Of a DNA stretch of 49,306 nucleotides, positions 46,264-49,306 are shown piece by piece. The notes beneath the pieces were generated by a model. It was not told the DNA's origin and made no database searches. It saw nothing but the letters and a program-made list of their open reading frames with translations. Source of the stretch: a virus. Position 1 is the first letter of the stretch. The number at the start of each line of letters is the position of its first letter. The stretch spans positions 1 to 49,306 of the IMG/VR virus record IMGVR_UViG_3300042922_000785. One strand, written 5' to 3'. Made by a program: the position numbers and the translations under genes.

Positions 46264-46706
46264 TGGAGAACTTTCGGCTGGAGCCCATTCGCTCGCCCAA
46301 GTACCTCAATGGTGCCCAGGGTGAAACCTGCAAGCTGCGGTTTGTCGGCGTGTGCCACGGCGGCATCGAGACAACCGTGGCCTGCCATGTGCACGATGTC
46401 GGCTTCGGCATGGCTCGAAAGGCCGACGACATATCCATCATTGATGGCTGCGCCTGGTGCCACGCCTTCTTGGACCATGGCTGGGTTGGCAAGATCAGCC
46501 GAACGGTGCTGCTCGAGCACATCATCCGCGGCCTGCAGGAGACGCTCAGGAATCGTGTGGAGCGCGGCCTGGTGCCCAAGCCCACAGAGCTATTCAAGCC
46601 CCGCCGGAAGCGAACAACCGGGCCGCGCAAGACACCGAAGGACCGCACCGCTATCCACAGTCATCGCGAGTGGCCGACCGGCCGCAGCTTCAATCCCGAC
46701 CCATGA
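46263..46706 (+). CDS. DUF1364 HNH-like phage protein
   Basis: 147 residues. IRSPKYLNGAQGETCKLRFV, GVCHGGIETTVACHVHDVGF, GMARKADDISIIDGCAWCHA: the order RS.KYL..A.G..C.., H....G...KADD....C..CH is that of DUF1364, a zinc-binding, HNH-related group related to phage recombination nucleases. C-terminal part is basic and disordered. In operon with NinB. Confidence 0.75.
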   Translation: MENFRLEPIRSPKYLNGAQGETCKLRFVGVCHGGIETTVACHVHDVGFGMARKADDISIIDGCAWCHAFLDHGWVGKISRTVLLEHIIRGLQETLRNRVERGLVPKPTELFKPRRKRTTGPRKTPKDRTAIHSHREWPTGRSFNPDP

Positions 46707-46728
46707 ACCGCAAGAGCGAGCCCGCCAC

Positions 46729-47193
46729 ATGACTGCCACCGCCCTAGAACTCACCACCCAGATCGTCGCCAGCTATGTCGCCAACAACCAGGTGCAGGCC
46801 GAGCAAGTGCCAGCCATCATCCACAGCGTTTACGTAGCGCTGAACACGGTCGAAACCGCAGCTGCCGCGCCTGCGCCCCGGGAGCCGCTGAAGCCCGCTG
46901 TTCCGCTCGCCAAGTCCGTCACCGCCGACTTCATCATCTGCCTGGAAGACGGCAAGAAGTTCAAGTCGCTCAAGCGCCACCTGCGGACGGCCTACAACAT
47001 GACCCCGGAGGAATACCGCGCCAAGTGGGCCAGATCGTTACCCGATGGTAGCCCCGAACTATTCGGCAAAGCGCTCACAGCTAGCGAAGGACAACGGCCT
47101 TGGCCTCAGTCCGATGAAGAAGGCAGCATAGACATGAGCCAGATCCGAAAAGCTAATGTGGAGCCGGCATGCTGCTCGGAGATGACGCCATGA
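46729..47193 (+). CDS. MucR/Ros-family regulator with frameshifted C-terminal tail
   Basis: 154 residues as sequenced. Residues 1-100 are a normal MucR protein: QIVASYVANNQVQAEQVPAI, then KSVTADFIICLEDGKKFKSL, KRHLRTAYNMTPEEYRAKW. Cys71, Asp74 and His84 are in the Ros zinc-ligand positions, while the fourth position is Tyr, as in zinc-free Ml-type relatives. After Trp100 the frame breaks: the expected tail is in the +1 frame (PDRYPMVAPNYSAKRSQLAK, ending MKKAA, stop 47129-47131). A loss of 2 or 5 bases near 47029 explains it. The actual reading adds about 54 unrelated residues. The DNA-binding arm that follows the zinc site in MucR is thus lost. Location in the early operon suggests a phage regulator of host genes. 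Confidence 0.8.
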   Translation: MTATALELTTQIVASYVANNQVQAEQVPAIIHSVYVALNTVETAAAAPAPREPLKPAVPLAKSVTADFIICLEDGKKFKSLKRHLRTAYNMTPEEYRAKWARSLPDGSPELFGKALTASEGQRPWPQSDEEGSIDMSQIRKANVEPACCSEMTP

Positions 47194-47516
47194 TGAAGCC
47201 AGTTCGTGTGCAGCTTTCGCGCAAGAAGGGCTGGAGGATGCCGGCCGACACAGTGAGTGTCGCCAGGCCCGGCAAGTGGGGCAATCCCTTCCCGGTTGGT
47301 GCTGCAGGACCATTCGGGCGCAAGGCAGATGACCGGGAAGGCGCCGTGGGGTTCTTCCGGCAGATGATGGACGATGCGGAGCTGCTCGCTGCAGCGGGTT
47401 ATCCATCCGACCTGGCTCCGCTTCGCGGCAAGAACCTTGCGTGCTGGTGCCCACTTGATGGCCCGTGCCATGCAGATGTGCTGCTGAAGCTTGCGAACCG
47501 GGCGTCTGAGCCATGA
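47190..47516 (+). CDS. DUF4326 protein
   Basis: 108 residues from the ATG at 47190 (a second at 47193), overlapping the previous stop. RVQLSRKKGWRMPADTVSVA, RPGKWGNPFPVGAAG and the end LRGKNLACWCPLDGPCHADV carry the RVQL.R..GW+.P..T..V.R...WGNPF and LACWC...PCHAD signature of DUF4326, frequent in phages of many hosts. The Cys/His set may bind metal. No biochemical function is proven. Confidence 0.8.
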   Translation: MMKPVRVQLSRKKGWRMPADTVSVARPGKWGNPFPVGAAGPFGRKADDREGAVGFFRQMMDDAELLAAAGYPSDLAPLRGKNLACWCPLDGPCHADVLLKLANRASEP

Positions 47517-47521
47517 GCCCG

Positions 47522-47755
47522 CTAGTTCAGCTGTATCTCGAGCCTGGACAGAAGACCGCTCCGTCCTTGGACGAGCAACACCAGCTTGTCCTCCATGTCG
47601 GGGAAAGTGGCAGCGAGCTCGTCCAGAATGCGAAGCTCCTCCCTGATAAGTGCCTCGGCGCCCAGCGGTCGATCTCCGGCTCCCATCATGCGCTGGAAGC
47701 GCGTAAACGTGTAACGGGAGAGGACGATACGCTCGTTTGCCTTAGCTCTTTCCAT
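47522..47755 (-). CDS. small helical protein, paralogue of the gene at 2866-3093
   Basis: 77 residues from an ATG at 47755; a TTG at 47773 is also in frame, but the paralogue begins at the same place as the ATG. Text ANERIVLSRYTFTRFQRMMG, then ALIREELRILDELAATFPDM. It faces the plus-strand early operon and ends 5 bases after the DUF4326 stop. Two copies at opposite ends of one prophage suggest a role tied to the integrated state, but none is shown. Confidence 0.6.
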   Translation of the reverse strand: MERAKANERIVLSRYTFTRFQRMMGAGDRPLGAEALIREELRILDELAATFPDMEDKLVLLVQGRSGLLSRLEIQLN

Positions 47756-47828
47756 GTACTCGATCGTGCGCAAAGGAACTTACGCGGTCAAGTAGGTGGA
47801 GAACACGGGCCGAAAGGAGTTCATCACC

Positions 47829-48083
47829 ATGAGCGCCGCTAAGGCAGCAGTAGCAACGCGCCTGTCAATGCGGCGCGGGTTAGGTGAAGCGGAAGCCGCG
47901 CTCTACGTCGGCCTGGGTGCCACCAAGTTCTCGGCTTTGGTGAAGGACGGCCGCATGCCCCGGCCGAGGCTCATCGACGGGCGCCGGATCTGGGACGTGG
48001 ACGACATCGACGCTGCATTTCGGGAGTTGCCAGTCGAGGGCGAGATCGCGCACGGTAAGAACCCGTGGCACGACGATGAGTAA
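47829..48083 (+). CDS. excisionase-like HTH protein
   Basis: 84 residues; ATG at 47829 with GAAAGGAG 9 bases upstream. AlpA/MerR-type winged helix: EAEAALYVGLGATKFSALVK, DGRMPRPRLIDGRRIWDVDD and IDAAFRELP. The E.A.Y.G.G.T.F..LV.+G..P.P...G+R.W+...+D pattern is the usual one for xis/AlpA proteins placed next to an integrase. Ends 9 bp before the integrase gene. Confidence 0.75.
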   Translation: MSAAKAAVATRLSMRRGLGEAEAALYVGLGATKFSALVKDGRMPRPRLIDGRRIWDVDDIDAAFRELPVEGEIAHGKNPWHDDE

Positions 48084-48092
48084 GAGCTTCCC

Positions 48093-49130
48093 GTGAGCAC
48101 GATCAAGCTTCGCTACATCAAGAGCTACACGGACAGGCTGGGGACAAAGCGCCACTACTTCAACAAGCGAGGCGCTGCTCGGACCGCCCTGCCCGGCCTG
48201 CCTGGGTCTGCCGAGTTCATGGCGGTCTACCAGGACTGCCTCAACAGCGTGCCCGCGGAACCTGCTCGGCCGAAGGTGAGCAAGCCGGCGAAAGGCAGCA
48301 TGTCCGACCTGATCGCGCGCTATTACGCTTCGGCGGCCTTCAAGAACCTCAGCCCGCTAACGCAGTCGAGCTACCGGAACGAGATCAACAAGATCGACAC
48401 TGCCCACGGCAACAAGCCGGTGGAGCTTCTCGACCGCAAGGCCGTGAAGCTGTTGCTGGCTAAGAAGGCCGAGACACCAGGCGCCGCCAACAAACTGCTT
48501 CGCACTCTCCGCATGCTGATGAAGTTCGCTGTGGATGAGGAGATGCGCCGCGACGATCCCACGGCTGGCGTGAAGTCGCTCAAAGTAGCCGGTGATGGCT
48601 TTGTGGCATGGTCAGAGGCAGACATCGAGAAATTCGAGGCGAAGCACCCGATCGGCTCAAAAGCGCGACTAGCGTTCGCCTTATGCCTCTACACCGCGCA
48701 GCGACGCGGCGATGTGATTCGCATGGGCCGGCAGCACATTCGCGGCTCTATGATCTCGGTTCGGCAGCAGAAGACCGGCACCTATCTCGAGGTGCCCATC
48801 CATCCCGATCTGGCAGCGATCTTGGAGACGGTGCCCAAGGACAACATGACCCTGCTTTTGTCCGAAGCAGGCGGACCATTCAAGCCGGCGAGCTTCGGGA
48901 ACTGGTTCGGCGATCGGTGCCGCGAGGCCGGGCTTGGGAAGGGCTATAATGCCCATGGATTGCGCAAGGCGGGCGCTCGACGCCTGGCCGAGGCCGGCTG
49001 TACCGCGCACGAGATAATGTCCATCACGGGACACCAGACCATTGCCGAAGTGGAGCGCTATACGCGCTCTGCAAATCAGAAGATTATGGCTGTGGATGGC
49101 ATGGCCAAATTGACCCGACGTTCTAACTAG
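48093..49130 (+). CDS. int: tyrosine-recombinase integrase
   Basis: 345 residues from a GTG at 48093. N-terminal arm-binding and SAM-like core-binding parts (residues about 65-155), then the catalytic domain: AQRRGDVIRM with Arg204 or 205, QQKTGTYLEV with Lys227, AHGLRKAGARRLAEAG with His288 and Arg291, ITGHQTI with His314 and the nucleophile Tyr323 in ERYTRSAN. It inserts the phage DNA into the 3' end of the neighbouring tRNA-Val gene. The stop codon is followed by a short AT-rich stretch with the repeat GTTCTAAC. Confidence 0.9.
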   Translation: MSTIKLRYIKSYTDRLGTKRHYFNKRGAARTALPGLPGSAEFMAVYQDCLNSVPAEPARPKVSKPAKGSMSDLIARYYASAAFKNLSPLTQSSYRNEINKIDTAHGNKPVELLDRKAVKLLLAKKAETPGAANKLLRTLRMLMKFAVDEEMRRDDPTAGVKSLKVAGDGFVAWSEADIEKFEAKHPIGSKARLAFALCLYTAQRRGDVIRMGRQHIRGSMISVRQQKTGTYLEVPIHPDLAAILETVPKDNMTLLLSEAGGPFKPASFGNWFGDRCREAGLGKGYNAHGLRKAGARRLAEAGCTAHEIMSITGHQTIAEVERYTRSANQKIMAVDGMAKLTRRSN

Positions 49131-49151
49131 AACAAAACGAAATGTTCTAAC
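49120..49151. repeat. repeated GTTCTAAC near the attachment site
   Basis: GTTCTAAC at 49120-49127 and 49144-49151. The first copy continues to form GTTCTA-AC-TAGAAC (6-bp inverted arms). It overlaps the integrase stop codon and lies 30-60 bp from the tRNA 3' end, where integrase arm or core sites are expected. Confidence 0.4.
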
Positions 49152-49182
49152 CCTTTGTTTTCAATGACGAAAAGAAGGGGAA

Positions 49183-49258
49183 TGGTGGGCGATGACGGAC
49201 TCGAACCGCCGACATCCTCGGTGTAAACGAGGCGCTCTACCAACTGAGCTAATCGCCC
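49183..49258 (-). tRNA. tRNA-Val (anticodon TAC)
   Basis: A complete cloverleaf of 76 bases with encoded CCA. Acceptor GGGCGAT pairs with ATCGCCC, the D arm contains AGCTCAGTTGGTAGAGC, the anticodon arm is CCTCG-TTTACAC-CGAGG with TAC at the centre of the loop, and the T arm is CGGCGGTTCGAGTCCGTC. The 3' end faces the integrase gene, so the prophage most likely entered here and rebuilt the 3' end. To the right, 49259-49306, only flanking DNA with no gene is seen. Confidence 0.95.
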
Positions 49259-49306
49259 ACGGGCCATGATGGCCGGTGCAGGGCACTGATTAGGGTGCGC
49301 GACCGG

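Noticed and set aside
1-49306. CRISPR array, insertion sequence or rRNA
   Set aside because: No regularly spaced identical repeats, no transposase and no rRNA-like sequence were seen; the only recombinase is the phage integrase.

Overview
The window is almost entirely one temperate tailed-phage genome (prophage) in an alphaproteobacterium. The host is most likely of the order Hyphomicrobiales, and a Devosia-like host would fit, but genus is inference. The clues are a GC-rich, GC3-rich coding style, MucR/Ros-type and GcrA-like DNA-binding proteins, a DUF6894-type small protein, and a Crp/Fnr regulator at the left edge. The right end is defined: a tyrosine integrase stands 52 bp from the 3' end of a complete tRNA-Val(TAC) gene (49183-49258, minus). 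No copy of the tRNA 3' end was found near the left edge, so the left attachment site is probably outside the window, and genes 1-3 cannot be assigned firmly to host or phage.

Layout, left to right. 1-930: partial Crp/Fnr regulator and a DUF6894-type gene. 959-2748 (minus): lysis region with a coiled-coil membrane protein, a holin-like protein and an endolysin with a C-terminal membrane anchor. 2866-3733 (plus): three small cargo genes. 4108-17352 (minus): tail module with a small phospholipase-like-motif protein, DUF4376 protein, fibres, hub/tip proteins, tape measure and a tail assembly chaperone pair joined by a -1 frameshift. 17363-30936 (minus): tail tube, terminator, connector, capsid, scaffold, minor head protein, portal and both terminase subunits. 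Scattered between these minus-strand genes are plus-strand cargo genes (morons): secreted protein, SH3-Excalibur protein, I78 inhibitor lipoprotein, small membrane protein, PilZ protein, DUF4238-type gene and a membrane GGDEF diguanylate cyclase. 31114-32383 (plus): five more small cargo genes. 32560-40306 (minus): tightly overlapped early operon with a DUF6362-like protein, GcrA-like protein, primase-helicase, cytosine-methylase-like protein, MT-A70 adenine methylase, double-HTH protein and RuvC-like nuclease.

The immunity region is 40661-42389. A Cro-like gene (minus) and a LexA/S24-type CI repressor (plus) diverge, and CI is followed in overlapping frames by two genes, the second a membrane protein. 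A nine-base motif, TGTAGCGAT, occurs twice between cro and CI and twice at the promoter of the plus-strand operon, as expected for a lambda-like repressor controlling both early operons.

42778-47516 (plus): early operon with small proteins, then a recombination set (Sak4-type ATPase, PD-(D/E)XK nuclease, NinB, DUF1364), a MucR gene with a frameshifted tail, and a DUF4326 protein. 47522-49130: a paralogue of the 2866 gene, an excisionase-like protein and the integrase.

The most notable features are a phage-borne pair of c-di-GMP proteins (a maker without a visible inhibitory site and a PilZ receptor), the heavy load of opposite-strand envelope-directed cargo between structural genes, the inferred four-site operator system, the frameshifted MucR, and a tiny membrane-anchored CCxxHD protein at the end of the tail operon.
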